A DNA stretch of 64,000 bases from Candidatus Gastranaerophilales bacterium (GTDB lineage: Bacteria; Cyanobacteriota; Vampirovibrionia; Gastranaerophilales; Gastranaerophilaceae). The translations under genes were made by a program, and so were the position numbers. Below, piece by piece: positions 49,372-59,487 of this stretch. The stretch lies in the NCBI GenBank assembly GCA_016282705.1, contig JAEELO010000006.1, positions 1-64,000 of the forward strand, in the 5' to 3' direction. Under the pieces are notes generated by a model. That model was not told where the DNA came from, searched no databases, and saw nothing but the letters and a program-made list of their open reading frames with translations. How positions within the stretch are numbered: position 1 is the stretch's first letter; each line of letters starts with the position of its first letter.

Positions 49372-50862
49372 ATGCTTAAAATTCTAAAAATCTTTAAATA
49401 TATTTTAATAATAATTTTATTCTTTTTTACTTATTTTGTATGTAATTATATTCTTTCTAATAAGATTTCATATATAATTAACCAATCTTATATCAAAGAA
49501 AAACATCCTGTTGACATAATATTTATTGGTACAAGTCATGTTAGAAATGCAATTTATCCGATGGAATTATGGAATAAATACGGAATAATTTCATATGATG
49601 TATCAGGAAACGGGAATACAATACCGGTTATATACTGGCTATTAATAAATACATTCGATTATAAGAAACCCAAGCTTGTTGTTTTAGATATTTATAATTT
49701 CGCGCCAAATAATAAAATTTCAAATGAGCCGCACCAACTTCATAGTGCATTTGATTTTCTTCCTCTAAGCAAAAATAAAATTAAGGCAATATTTGATTTA
49801 GTTGATGAAAATACTAATGCTATTAAAAAAGATGAAATAAATAATTTCAGATATGAATTGCTTTTTCCGTTTATTATTTATCATTCAAGATGGAATAATT
49901 TATCTTCTGAAGATTTTTTATCTTATAAACATTCCGAAACTAAAGGTAGTGAATTGACAAGCCGTGTTGTTAAATTTGATTATAGAATTCAAGATTATGA
50001 TGAACATAAATATGATGAACTGGCTAAAAAATATATAATCAGGATTATTGAATCGTGCAAAAATAATAATATAGATATTATGTTAATAAATACCGGATTT
50101 AATGCCACACCGACGGTTAAAATGTTCTCTGATTCAATTCCGGAAATAGCAAAAAAATATAATATAGACTATATTGATTTTACAAATATGAATATTATAA
50201 ATTTTGATACAGATGTTTCAACAGCGGGAATTAATGTACATCTTAATTTCTCAGGTGCACAAAAAATGACAGATTATTTAGGCAATTATATAAATAATAA
50301 ATATAATTTTGAAAATAAAAAGGAAAATAAAATTTATTTAGATTGGGAAAAAGATTTTCAAATATATAAAAATGATAAATATTCTATGATAAAAGATATA
50401 ATTGATTTAGACCAATATCTTGTTATGTTATCTGATGATAATATTGATGTTTTAATTGAATTATTTAATGATAATTTATTTAAAAATTCATATTTTGAAA
50501 CTTTATTTAAAAATATTGGTATAGAAAAAAAGAATATTTCCGGCGATATTCGTTATATAACTCTAAATAACAAAAAACAGGCAGAATACATAAATAAATA
50601 TTCTGATAATATTCAAACAAATATTGGTTTGTTAACCAGATATGACGATAATAATTCAATTAATATAAATGGTGATAATATTTATTTAAATAACAAATTC
50701 TTATATTCAAAAAATGAAAATAGTGTTGTTTCATTTGATATAAGAGTAATTGTTCTTGATAAAGAAACAAAAGATATTATAGATGATTCATTATTTTATA
50801 CAGACAGAAATACAGGTAAAGCAATAAAATTAGGCGAATATACAGATAAATATGTTTTTTAA
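49372..50862 (+). CDS. Membrane-anchored SGNH-like protein paired with MBOAT acyltransferase
   Basis: N-terminal TM; IIFIGTSHVRNAIYPMELW, VHLNFSGAQKMTDYLG; adjacent to the AlgI-like gene. Confidence 0.65.
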   Translation: MLKILKIFKYILIIILFFFTYFVCNYILSNKISYIINQSYIKEKHPVDIIFIGTSHVRNAIYPMELWNKYGIISYDVSGNGNTIPVIYWLLINTFDYKKPKLVVLDIYNFAPNNKISNEPHQLHSAFDFLPLSKNKIKAIFDLVDENTNAIKKDEINNFRYELLFPFIIYHSRWNNLSSEDFLSYKHSETKGSELTSRVVKFDYRIQDYDEHKYDELAKKYIIRIIESCKNNNIDIMLINTGFNATPTVKMFSDSIPEIAKKYNIDYIDFTNMNIINFDTDVSTAGINVHLNFSGAQKMTDYLGNYINNKYNFENKKENKIYLDWEKDFQIYKNDKYSMIKDIIDLDQYLVMLSDDNIDVLIELFNDNLFKNSYFETLFKNIGIEKKNISGDIRYITLNNKKQAEYINKYSDNIQTNIGLLTRYDDNNSININGDNIYLNNKFLYSKNENSVVSFDIRVIVLDKETKDIIDDSLFYTDRNTGKAIKLGEYTDKYVF

Positions 50863-50884
50863 TGAAAAGTAAATTCCAAATATA

Positions 50885-50911
50885 AAAAAGAAGCCGTTTG
50901 GCTTCTTTTTT
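50885..50911. terminator. Rho-independent terminator
   Basis: aaaaagaagcc-gttt-ggcttcttttt hairpin between convergent genes. Confidence 0.75.
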
Positions 50912-50929
50912 ACTTTAATTCGGGTTTTA

Positions 50930-51118
50930 TCAGTCAAGCAATGTTTCTAATATGCTTGCATTCTTCATTGCTATTGCGTTCTCTTTAATTCTTTGTTTAT
51001 GAATGTATGTTCTTAATGCTTCTCTGATTAATTCACTTCTGGTACGATTTTCACCTTCTGCAACTTCATCAATTCTACTTAAAAACTCTTCGGGCATAGA
51101 TATTAAAACACGTGCCAT
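50930..51118 (-). CDS. Ribbon-helix-helix (CopG-family) protein
   Basis: MARVLISMPEEFLSRIDEVAEGENRTRSELIREALRTYI; ATG at 51118 preferred over the upstream alternative start. Confidence 0.85.
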   Translation of the reverse strand: MARVLISMPEEFLSRIDEVAEGENRTRSELIREALRTYIHKQRIKENAIAMKNASILETLLD

Positions 51119-51217
51119 AAAAACCTCTTTCAATAATAATTCTTCTATTTATATAAAAACTTAAAAAAATAAAAATTGCATAAAAAGTATATATTCTTTA
51201 TAACTTTTTTACAAAAA

Positions 51218-53704
51218 TTAAAACTTTTTAAGTTGTGCAAAAGAGGAATCTAAAGCTTTTTGTCCGAATTTGCCAAAATCTACAATAATCATAGAGGAAG
51301 AACCAACTTCTTTAATTTCAACAACCTTCCCGACTCCGAATTTTGAGTGAAATACCCTGTCTCCTGATGTAAAATCAATATTTTGAGATGAAGAAGAATT
51401 ATTTAAATGTTCCTGTTCCGCTGTTTGTGTTTCTTTTAGTTTTTTTTCAAGAAGCAATTTTTTTATCGGATTGTTTTCAAGTATATCTTTAATTTTTTCA
51501 TTATCATTTTTAATTCGTTCTTCTTTATTAATGTCATGATTTCTGCTTTTAATGACAAAACTGGTATTGTGTTGTAATTTTCTTTTTGAAGGAGCAACAA
51601 AACCTTTTCCGAATGTTGTAACTGATTTAATACTGCCGTCTGAATTCTCAGATAACTGCCTTGATTTAATTGAATCAACCGCTCTTTTAAATGTGTAGGT
51701 TTCTTTTTGTGCAGATGAAGATGACGTAATGTTGTCTGATTCTTCGCTATCTATAAGCATTGGCGGAATTTCCGAAATAAATCTGCTTGGATTATAGTAT
51801 TTATAGTCACCCCACATCTTACGGCGTTTTGCACAGCTCAAGAACAAATGTTTCTTTGCTCTTGTAATTCCAACATACATAAGACGGCGTTCTTCTTCCA
51901 TCTCTGACGGTGATTCTAAAGACCTGTTATGTGGAAATATTCCTTCTTCAAGACCAGCCAAAAACACTGTATCAAATTCCAACCCCTTTGCGCTGTGAAG
52001 TGTCATTAAGGTCAGAGCATTTGTATCATCAACATAGGTATCAATGTCGCTGACAAGAGAAACTTGTGATAAAAATTCGCCGAGTATATCCTCGTCTGTG
52101 GGTGTAAATTCATTTGCAACACTTATAAATTCTTGCAGGTTATCAATTCTTCCTTCTGCCGTAGTCTCATCTTCATTTTCTTCTACATCTTTTTTGTATC
52201 CGGATTTTTCAAGTACATAGCCGATGAATGCCGGCAAATCCATTTTATAATAGGCTGACTGAAAATCAGTAATTAACTCATAAAAGGCTTTTAGTTTGGC
52301 TTTTACACCTGAGGAAAATTCATCATATTTATCGATATCTTTTAGTATTTCTATAAACGGATTTTCTGTATTATCTGAAATCTCAAGCAGTTTATCGACA
52401 GTTGCCGTTCCTATTGCTCTTTTGGGAACATTGATTATTCTTCTTAAACTTTGTGAATCCTGAGGATTGTAGATTAATTTTAAGTATGCAACAATATCTT
52501 TAATTTCTTTTCTGTCATAGAATTTTAACCCGCCGACTACTTTATATGGTACATTGTTAGCCATACAGGCTTCTTCAATAGCTCTTGATTGAGAGTTAGT
52601 TCTGTATAATACAGCAATATCTGAAAGCGGTTTTGAAACAGAAAGTCTGTTTACTTCTCTTACGAGATGCAGTGCCTCATCTGCCTCGTCATTAGCATAA
52701 TATAATGAAAGTTTTTCACCTTTTCCAAGGTTTGAATATAAATTTTTACTTATTCTTTGTTTATTGTTGCAAATTACACTATTAGCGGCATCAAGTATTG
52801 TTTCTGCCGAACGATAATTTTGCTCCAATTTTATCAAATGTGTTTTTTTATAAGTAGACTGTAAATTCAATATTATTCTGTAATCTGCGCCTCTCCAGCT
52901 GTAGATTGACTGGTCAACATCACCAACTACACATAAGCTTTTTTCCGGTGGTATTTCTTCTTCATCTTTATTATTTGTGTATATAGCATTAATCATCTTA
53001 TATTGACATAAGTTTGTATCTTGAAATTCATCAACAAGAATATGTTTAAATCGGTTAAAATACTTACTTCTGACGGTTTCTGATTGTTCAAGCAATTTAA
53101 CGGCAAGAACAAGCATATCATCAAAATCTAAGGCATTATTAGCAAGTAATTGTTTTTGATATTCAAGAAATATTTGAGCATATTTTTCAGTTCTGTAGTC
53201 TCTTGCACGGGTTGCATAATTATATGCATCATACATTTTATTCTTTGCATTGGAAATTATTGTCTTTAAGAGTTTGGGCTGATATATCTTTTCATCCAAA
53301 CTGCATTTTTTTATAGCATTTTTTATGACAGTATTAGAATCTGTATCATCATATATTACAAATTTATTATTATATGATTTTCCGTCTTCATCTTTATATT
53401 CGGAAATATCTGTTCTTAGTATTCTGCCAGAAATGGAGTGGAATGTACCAATCCACATTTTTTTTGCTTTTTCTTCACCTATCATTGAAGATAGTCTTTG
53501 AACCATTTCTTTTGCCGCTTTGTTAGTGAAAGTTACTGCAAGAATTTCATAAGGAGAAACACCATTTTTAACCAAATTTGCTATTCTTGTAGTCAAAACT
53601 TTAGTCTTTCCGCAGCCTGCACCTGCCAGTACAAGAATAGTACCTCTTTCTTGTAATACAGCTTCTTTCTGTTCTCTGTTTAATCCCTCTAACAAATCCG
53701 TCAT
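51218..53704 (-). CDS. pcrA: UvrD/PcrA-type DNA helicase
   Basis: LNREQKEAVLQ, VLAGAGCGKTKVLTTRIA, VDEFQDTN, VGDVDQSIYSWRGADYR, LMTLHSAKGLEFDTVFLAG, RRLMYVGITRAKKHL. Confidence 0.94.
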   Translation of the reverse strand: MTDLLEGLNREQKEAVLQERGTILVLAGAGCGKTKVLTTRIANLVKNGVSPYEILAVTFTNKAAKEMVQRLSSMIGEEKAKKMWIGTFHSISGRILRTDISEYKDEDGKSYNNKFVIYDDTDSNTVIKNAIKKCSLDEKIYQPKLLKTIISNAKNKMYDAYNYATRARDYRTEKYAQIFLEYQKQLLANNALDFDDMLVLAVKLLEQSETVRSKYFNRFKHILVDEFQDTNLCQYKMINAIYTNNKDEEEIPPEKSLCVVGDVDQSIYSWRGADYRIILNLQSTYKKTHLIKLEQNYRSAETILDAANSVICNNKQRISKNLYSNLGKGEKLSLYYANDEADEALHLVREVNRLSVSKPLSDIAVLYRTNSQSRAIEEACMANNVPYKVVGGLKFYDRKEIKDIVAYLKLIYNPQDSQSLRRIINVPKRAIGTATVDKLLEISDNTENPFIEILKDIDKYDEFSSGVKAKLKAFYELITDFQSAYYKMDLPAFIGYVLEKSGYKKDVEENEDETTAEGRIDNLQEFISVANEFTPTDEDILGEFLSQVSLVSDIDTYVDDTNALTLMTLHSAKGLEFDTVFLAGLEEGIFPHNRSLESPSEMEEERRLMYVGITRAKKHLFLSCAKRRKMWGDYKYYNPSRFISEIPPMLIDSEESDNITSSSSAQKETYTFKRAVDSIKSRQLSENSDGSIKSVTTFGKGFVAPSKRKLQHNTSFVIKSRNHDINKEERIKNDNEKIKDILENNPIKKLLLEKKLKETQTAEQEHLNNSSSSQNIDFTSGDRVFHSKFGVGKVVEIKEVGSSSMIIVDFGKFGQKALDSSFAQLKKF

Positions 53705-53812
53705 TATTAAAATACTATATAACCTATCTACATAAATACTATAATATAAAAGCAATTGTTAATACACTAATATTGCAAATATTAACATGTACCTTTTATT
53801 TTTTCAAAAATG

Positions 53813-53821
53813 TGGTATGAT
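53813..53821 (+). promoter_or_regulatory. Putative extended -10 (TGGTATGAT) upstream of the DprA/SLOG-like gene
   Basis: TGnTATnAT-type element 37 nt before the ATG. Confidence 0.3.
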
Positions 53822-53857
53822 TAATATATTGTATTATACAAATTAATAAGGAAATTT

Positions 53858-54418
53858 ATGTCAGACGAGAATAAACAAGAGCAGCAAATTATGGTACCTG
53901 TTGATGATATGGATACAGTACCGGCGAAAGATGCTCATACTCTTGATGCACTAGCAATGGAATTGGCAACAATACAACAATCAGCAAAGAAAGTTGCAAT
54001 AATTGGCAGCAGAAATCTTCCAATTACACATCAGCAAATTATAGAAATATTATCATATGCATTAGTAATGCAAGGTAATACAGTAATTACATCAGGAGGT
54101 TCAAGCGGTACAAATGCTGCAACTATCAGAGGTGCTATGAAAGCTAATCCTGATAAGTTAAGAGTTATTCTTCCTCAAACAATCGGACAGCAGCCATCAG
54201 ATGTTCAAGACCAATTAATTGGTGTTCCCAATATTATTGAACATCCGGATCGTTCAATGATGACTCTTGCAGATGCAAGCCGTATTTGTAACAGAGAGAT
54301 TATAGATGAATGTCAGCAATTAATTTGTTTCTTATCCCATACATCTAATACCTTACATAAAGCAATACAACATGCTGAAGATTCTCATAAGGTTGTAACA
54401 GCATTCTATTTAGATTAA
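53858..54418 (+). CDS. DprA/SLOG-like Rossmann protein (type conserved in cyanobacteria)
   Basis: 186 aa; KVAIIGSRNLPITHQQIIEILSYALVMQGNTVITSGGSSGTNAATIRGA ... NREIIDECQQLICF. Confidence 0.72.
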   Translation: MSDENKQEQQIMVPVDDMDTVPAKDAHTLDALAMELATIQQSAKKVAIIGSRNLPITHQQIIEILSYALVMQGNTVITSGGSSGTNAATIRGAMKANPDKLRVILPQTIGQQPSDVQDQLIGVPNIIEHPDRSMMTLADASRICNREIIDECQQLICFLSHTSNTLHKAIQHAEDSHKVVTAFYLD

Positions 54419-55962
54419 TGTATAAATATAAAAGCTTTTTATCAGACAAAATACCCATTATTATAAATATTGCAGTATTTTGTCTGATAGTTTATTTATC
54501 ATATTGTTTCTCTCAGTATCACACGGTAATTTTGGATGATTTATATCAAATTTTCATTGATAAAGATAAAAGTATATTTAATCAGTTTATCTTAGATGTT
54601 TATCATGGCAGATATATTGGTAATTTTTTGACAAAATTTACAGGCTCTGTACTGCCATTTTGTTTTGGAATTCAGGTAAATATATGGGCAAATACATATG
54701 GTGCTGTTATAAAGGGAATATTTTTAGCAATTTTTTGTTTTACAATTGCAAATTTTTCGTGTATTTTTTCAAAAAACAAATTTATAGTTCCTTTTTTGGC
54801 AGTAATCATATATTTGTTTTATCAATATAATTTTATTGGAAAATATCCTGATTTTTTGTACACATCTTTCTACGGATTTACTTTCCCTTTTATATTTTTC
54901 TTAATTTTTCTGTATTATTTAATTAATTATTTATTTCTAATAAAAAATATAAACTTTAAAATGCTTTATTTATTTGCATTTTTAACGGGAATTTCAACAG
55001 AATTTACGTCAATTACCCTATTTATTATTTTATTATTATTGATTACGTGTAAAAGGCTATTTGACAGTGATTTAAAACCTATTTATATCAGTTTTGTATT
55101 TTTATCAACAGGCATACTGCTATATTTTATAAATCCCGGATTAATTCGCTTAGCTATGGAAAAAGGTACATTTCAGTACAATTTTATAGAAGAATTGCCT
55201 CAATTTTTAAATGGTTTTTGTTCTGTTTTTTATACTGAATTCATAAAATATTTAATAATAATTCTATGCTTAATGCTCGTTATAAACTATTTTTCTGAAA
55301 AGGTAATAAAAAATAAAATCCTTCTTTTTTCTGCAATATTATTGATATCCGGCTTTTGTTTTTATTTTTTACTAATATTTACCGGAAGAACAAATTTTAA
55401 AGAATATTCTTTATATGTTTATCATTTAGACCTTATTATGCAAATGAAGATATATTTAATAATGAATATATTTTTGTTATTTGGCGTTATTGCAAAAAGA
55501 GGAACAGTATTCATAGTTACATTGGCTGTTATTCTTTTATATTTGCTTTCTGCTTTTAATACCTTAAATGTAATTAATGAACAATGGTATATAAACAGAT
55601 ATTTATTGAAACACGGCATTAAAACATATGCATATGAAAGACAGGGGAAATTCTATAAAAATTTGTATTCTCAAAGGTATTTACTTGAGAGAATTTATGC
55701 ATTTTTTGCTTATAAAAATATACCTGTTACCATAATGGAAAACGATTCATATGATTTACCGTCATCATATTTTCCGTATTCAGATGTATATATAAAAGCG
55801 GTATATGGAAATTCGCCCGAAATTATAAATAAAACAAATAATTTAGATGAACTTTATAATATTTATATTAAAAATGGCGGATGTGAAATAAATAAAACAG
55901 ATATAGAAAAAACAGATTTTCAACAATTATTGAATAAAGACTATGTTTTAATTTGCAAGTAA
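54418..55962 (+). CDS. Multi-TM membrane protein, possibly DUF6056/GT-C-like
   Basis: 514 aa, about ten hydrophobic segments; start overlaps the upstream stop codon by 1 nt. Confidence 0.55.
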   Translation: MYKYKSFLSDKIPIIINIAVFCLIVYLSYCFSQYHTVILDDLYQIFIDKDKSIFNQFILDVYHGRYIGNFLTKFTGSVLPFCFGIQVNIWANTYGAVIKGIFLAIFCFTIANFSCIFSKNKFIVPFLAVIIYLFYQYNFIGKYPDFLYTSFYGFTFPFIFFLIFLYYLINYLFLIKNINFKMLYLFAFLTGISTEFTSITLFIILLLLITCKRLFDSDLKPIYISFVFLSTGILLYFINPGLIRLAMEKGTFQYNFIEELPQFLNGFCSVFYTEFIKYLIIILCLMLVINYFSEKVIKNKILLFSAILLISGFCFYFLLIFTGRTNFKEYSLYVYHLDLIMQMKIYLIMNIFLLFGVIAKRGTVFIVTLAVILLYLLSAFNTLNVINEQWYINRYLLKHGIKTYAYERQGKFYKNLYSQRYLLERIYAFFAYKNIPVTIMENDSYDLPSSYFPYSDVYIKAVYGNSPEIINKTNNLDELYNIYIKNGGCEINKTDIEKTDFQQLLNKDYVLICK

Positions 55963-57228
55963 ACCTGATTTTTTTGCTATATCTTTTGCTGCAGCTTCCC
56001 CCATAGAGAAGCAGTTCAATTGTGTTCGTATTGCAGCTTGTGCTTCAAAATCAGCACTGATTATCCTGCCTGCTGCATACAATTGCTCGAATTTTTCAGA
56101 TATAAGAGCCTCTATAGGAACATAATATCTTGAATTATGAAATTCAAGTTTATCTTCTTTATAACTGTTGGAATGTATATCTATAGGATAATCAGAGCAA
56201 AAGGCAATATTTTCAAATTGTTTAGGATTAATAATATCGTCAACGGTAACAGTATATTTGCCTTTAACTCTATATGATTCTCTAATTCCAAGAACATCAG
56301 AAATATGTGAAATAAATGCATTTTCAAATCCCGGAAAATATTTTTTACAGAATTTATATAGTCTGTATATTCTTTCTCTGCCTTGTTTTACTGCTTTTGA
56401 ATATATATAAGGGTTATGAATATCATCATTATCATTAAGAATAATTCTTGGTGCATTAAAATTAAGCGTCCCAGACATATTGGGAACTGAAAATACCTGA
56501 AAATAGGCGGTATCATTGAATTCAAGGTCACCATTTTTAACGGCGGCATCAAATATAGGCTTTAATGCCCACTTTGTATTATTATCCCAAGTACAAGCTG
56601 TAGAAAGCATAGTATATAGACCTGTTCTGTCAACGGTTGTTATGTTTCTATCCGTATCTGTTTGTTCTAACCAGTCCGCAAACTTGTCTGTATCAATACC
56701 GGACATCATGAATCTTAAAGTCGTTGCTTGATTTTTTTCAGAATTTTTTTGAAAATCACAATTTAAAATTTTAAAAATTTTTCCGTTTGATGTTGCGTCT
56801 ACAATATATTTCGTTTCAATATATAACGATAATAAATTATGAACTAAGTTTATTGTAAAAGTATGTAATTTATTATCAAAAGAGATATCAGATGGCTCAC
56901 AAGAGAATAATACATTGCATTTCACAGATGCCAGCATTTCATCCAATGCTATTTTTAAAAGTTCTGTATTAAACCATGCCTGATTTCCGTCTATATAAGT
57001 ATGTTGAGCATTAAATTTTTTTGCAAATTTCAATAAGTCATTGAAAAATTCAGTATTTATGTTATTTGTATCAGTTTGCATTGAGGGAATAACAAGTCCT
57101 TTGGTAATAGTGCCGCCTAAAACATCCGATTTTTCAACAAGTAAAGTTTTAAGTCCGTATTTTGCAGCAATATATGCTGCAGCAACTCCTGCAGTTCCGC
57201 CCCCAAATACTAACAAATCATACTTCAT
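55948..57228 (-). CDS. FAD-dependent oxidoreductase
   Basis: 426 aa; FGGGTAGVAAAYIAAKYGLKTLLVEKSDVLGGTITKGLVIP N-terminal FAD motif; YAAGRIISADFEAQAAIRTQLNCFSMGEAAA C-terminal motif. Confidence 0.85.
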   Translation of the reverse strand: MKYDLLVFGGGTAGVAAAYIAAKYGLKTLLVEKSDVLGGTITKGLVIPSMQTDTNNINTEFFNDLLKFAKKFNAQHTYIDGNQAWFNTELLKIALDEMLASVKCNVLFSCEPSDISFDNKLHTFTINLVHNLLSLYIETKYIVDATSNGKIFKILNCDFQKNSEKNQATTLRFMMSGIDTDKFADWLEQTDTDRNITTVDRTGLYTMLSTACTWDNNTKWALKPIFDAAVKNGDLEFNDTAYFQVFSVPNMSGTLNFNAPRIILNDNDDIHNPYIYSKAVKQGRERIYRLYKFCKKYFPGFENAFISHISDVLGIRESYRVKGKYTVTVDDIINPKQFENIAFCSDYPIDIHSNSYKEDKLEFHNSRYYVPIEALISEKFEQLYAAGRIISADFEAQAAIRTQLNCFSMGEAAAKDIAKKSGLLAN

Positions 57229-57446
57229 AGTTTATCCTATTTAATCTCGTACAGCATATCAAATTCAATAATGATATACTCTCTGGTCAATTTAGACTTT
57301 TATTATAGACAATGTAAAAGTAATAGTCAATTTATATAGTATTTTATAAAAAATTTTTTAATTTAAAATTATTCTTATATTATATCTCTATAAGATATAT
57401 AATTATAAAATATTATAATAGCTCGAATAGAAATATAACAATAAAA

Positions 57447-58490
57447 TTATATAGACTTATCAGCTTGAGAACGTGAAATTCTATCAGAAGATTGAGATTC
57501 CAGTTCTCTATTTATAAGAATTTGTTCAGCAGGTAAGTTCAGTTCTGCATCTCTATATGGTATTCCGCTTCTGGAAGCAATGATTTCTTTATCTTTGCTG
57601 TTAAGATGATTTCTAATATATGCCGGATTCAATGAAGCAATAGTACCAATGTCCTGATAATCATATATTGTTTTTCCGACAAAAAATCCCAACTCTAATA
57701 AAGCACTTCTAAACGGAGTTGATTTAGAATAAGAAAGAAGTAAAGAATTTTTTTTCATTTTGGATTTAACCACAGATAAAAAATTTATTGTCCAAAGTAC
57801 AGGATTAATTTTTGGTGAATATGCATCAAGAAATACAATATCATATTGCTTATTTGTATCAAAAATCGTTTTTCTGGCATCGCCGTAGTATGCATTAAAA
57901 AATGATTTGTTATAGTTATTGAACTTAAGGTCATTCATCATGCTATCAGATATATAATTATAATATATATTATGTAAATTTGAAATAAATTCATCAAAGG
58001 GTATATTTATAACCCCATTATCTGATAAAAAATTAAAGAAAGTCATTCCAAAGGGCGAAATAAAATCAGATTTGTTTTTAATTAACTCAGATAAAATACT
58101 ATATAAATTATTTAAATCATCTTTGGATTTAATTATGTTCTTTATAATGAATAGTTTTAAATTATCATCAACAACACCGTCATTTATAAAAGGTGACATG
58201 TAAACATATGATTTATTAATTTCCAGTGCGTCAACATTTACGGAATCATATAGAATTGATAATGAATTTAATAATGCTTTTGAATTGTATCCTATGCCAT
58301 AACAAATATCTAAAACATTTACGACATTTTCAAATTCAATAAATGAATCATTTATAGGATTAATAAATTTATCAAAGGCCTCTTTTAATGCACCTGTCTC
58401 GGAATGTAAGATGTCACCTGCAGTATTATCGAACAAACCTACAGTACCATCTTGCGTATATTTAAAATTTAATTCATTGAAATCTTCCAT
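57447..58490 (-). CDS. MnmC-like SAM-dependent methyltransferase (methyltransferase domain only)
   Basis: VLDICYGIGYNSKALL, VDALEINKSY, YDIVFLDAYSPKINPVLWTINFLSVVKSKM. Confidence 0.75.
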   Translation of the reverse strand: MEDFNELNFKYTQDGTVGLFDNTAGDILHSETGALKEAFDKFINPINDSFIEFENVVNVLDICYGIGYNSKALLNSLSILYDSVNVDALEINKSYVYMSPFINDGVVDDNLKLFIIKNIIKSKDDLNNLYSILSELIKNKSDFISPFGMTFFNFLSDNGVINIPFDEFISNLHNIYYNYISDSMMNDLKFNNYNKSFFNAYYGDARKTIFDTNKQYDIVFLDAYSPKINPVLWTINFLSVVKSKMKKNSLLLSYSKSTPFRSALLELGFFVGKTIYDYQDIGTIASLNPAYIRNHLNSKDKEIIASRSGIPYRDAELNLPAEQILINRELESQSSDRISRSQADKSI

Positions 58491-58722
58491 ATTTTTATTT
58501 TATATTCTTTTTTATTTTTTGGCACATTTTATCATTATATATCTAATAGATTTATAACAATAATTTATTATAATGTTATCATTATATGTCTTTTCGATAT
58601 TATTCTTAAAAAATAAAAAATTTTATTTTAAATTTTAAAAATAAAAAATTAATCTAAAAAAAATTTTCATAGAGGATAAATTTAATTTTAAATCTGAATA
58701 ATATATTTGTGGAGGTGGATAT

Positions 58723-59391
58723 ATGAATAATCCAATTCACATAATGCTTGTAGAAGATTATAAATTAATAAGGGTTGGTATAAAAAGTATATTCGATGAA
58801 GCAAACGGTTATGAGGTCATATGTGAGGCAGACAACGGCACAGATGCAATAAAAAAAGCGATACAATATAAGCCTGAAATTATAATTTTAGATCTTGAAT
58901 TGCCTGATATGAAAGGCATTAAGGTTATTAAAGAAATATTGAATGCATGTATAATGCCTAAAATAATAGTTCTTTCAGCATATGATAATATAGAAGACAT
59001 TAAAAAATGCATTTCTTTGGGTGTATATGCATACGTAATTAAAGATATAAGTACAGATTCGCTATTAAATATTGTCAAAACCGTACATAAAGGTGCGATG
59101 TGGTTTGATCCTAAAATTGTCCCTAAATTACGAGATAATAATTACAGTATAAATTACTCGGAAAAACAAACTAAAAAAAACTTTAAAAATACCCATGCTA
59201 ATTTAACTCCAAGAGAATTCGAAGTTCTAAAGCTTATTGTAGACGGCAAATCAAACATTGATATTGCTCAAACTTTATGCATAAGTGAACATACAGCTAA
59301 AGCTCACGTATGTAATATAATCCAAAAGCTTGTTGTTGATGACAGAACACAAGCAGCAGTCAAAGCCATAAAAGAAGGTATAATTGAGTAA
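58723..59391 (+). CDS. NarL/FixJ-family response regulator
   Basis: 222 aa; receiver domain (MLVEDYKLIRVGIKSIF, LDLELPDMKGI) and LuxR HTH (LTPREFEVLKLIVDGKSNIDIAQTLCISEHTAKAHVCNIIQKL). Confidence 0.94.
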   Translation: MNNPIHIMLVEDYKLIRVGIKSIFDEANGYEVICEADNGTDAIKKAIQYKPEIIILDLELPDMKGIKVIKEILNACIMPKIIVLSAYDNIEDIKKCISLGVYAYVIKDISTDSLLNIVKTVHKGAMWFDPKIVPKLRDNNYSINYSEKQTKKNFKNTHANLTPREFEVLKLIVDGKSNIDIAQTLCISEHTAKAHVCNIIQKLVVDDRTQAAVKAIKEGIIE

Positions 59392-59487
59392 ATATTTATT
59401 TAAAGTAACGAATTATTAAATTTTAATATGAAAATAACAAAAAATATTATAATGTGACTTATAATAAATAAAAAAATCGGAGATATT

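Noticed and set aside
50930-51118. Toxin-antitoxin locus based on the ribbon-helix-helix protein
   Set aside because: No toxin-like partner gene adjacent; neighbours are an SGNH-like protein and the PcrA helicase.
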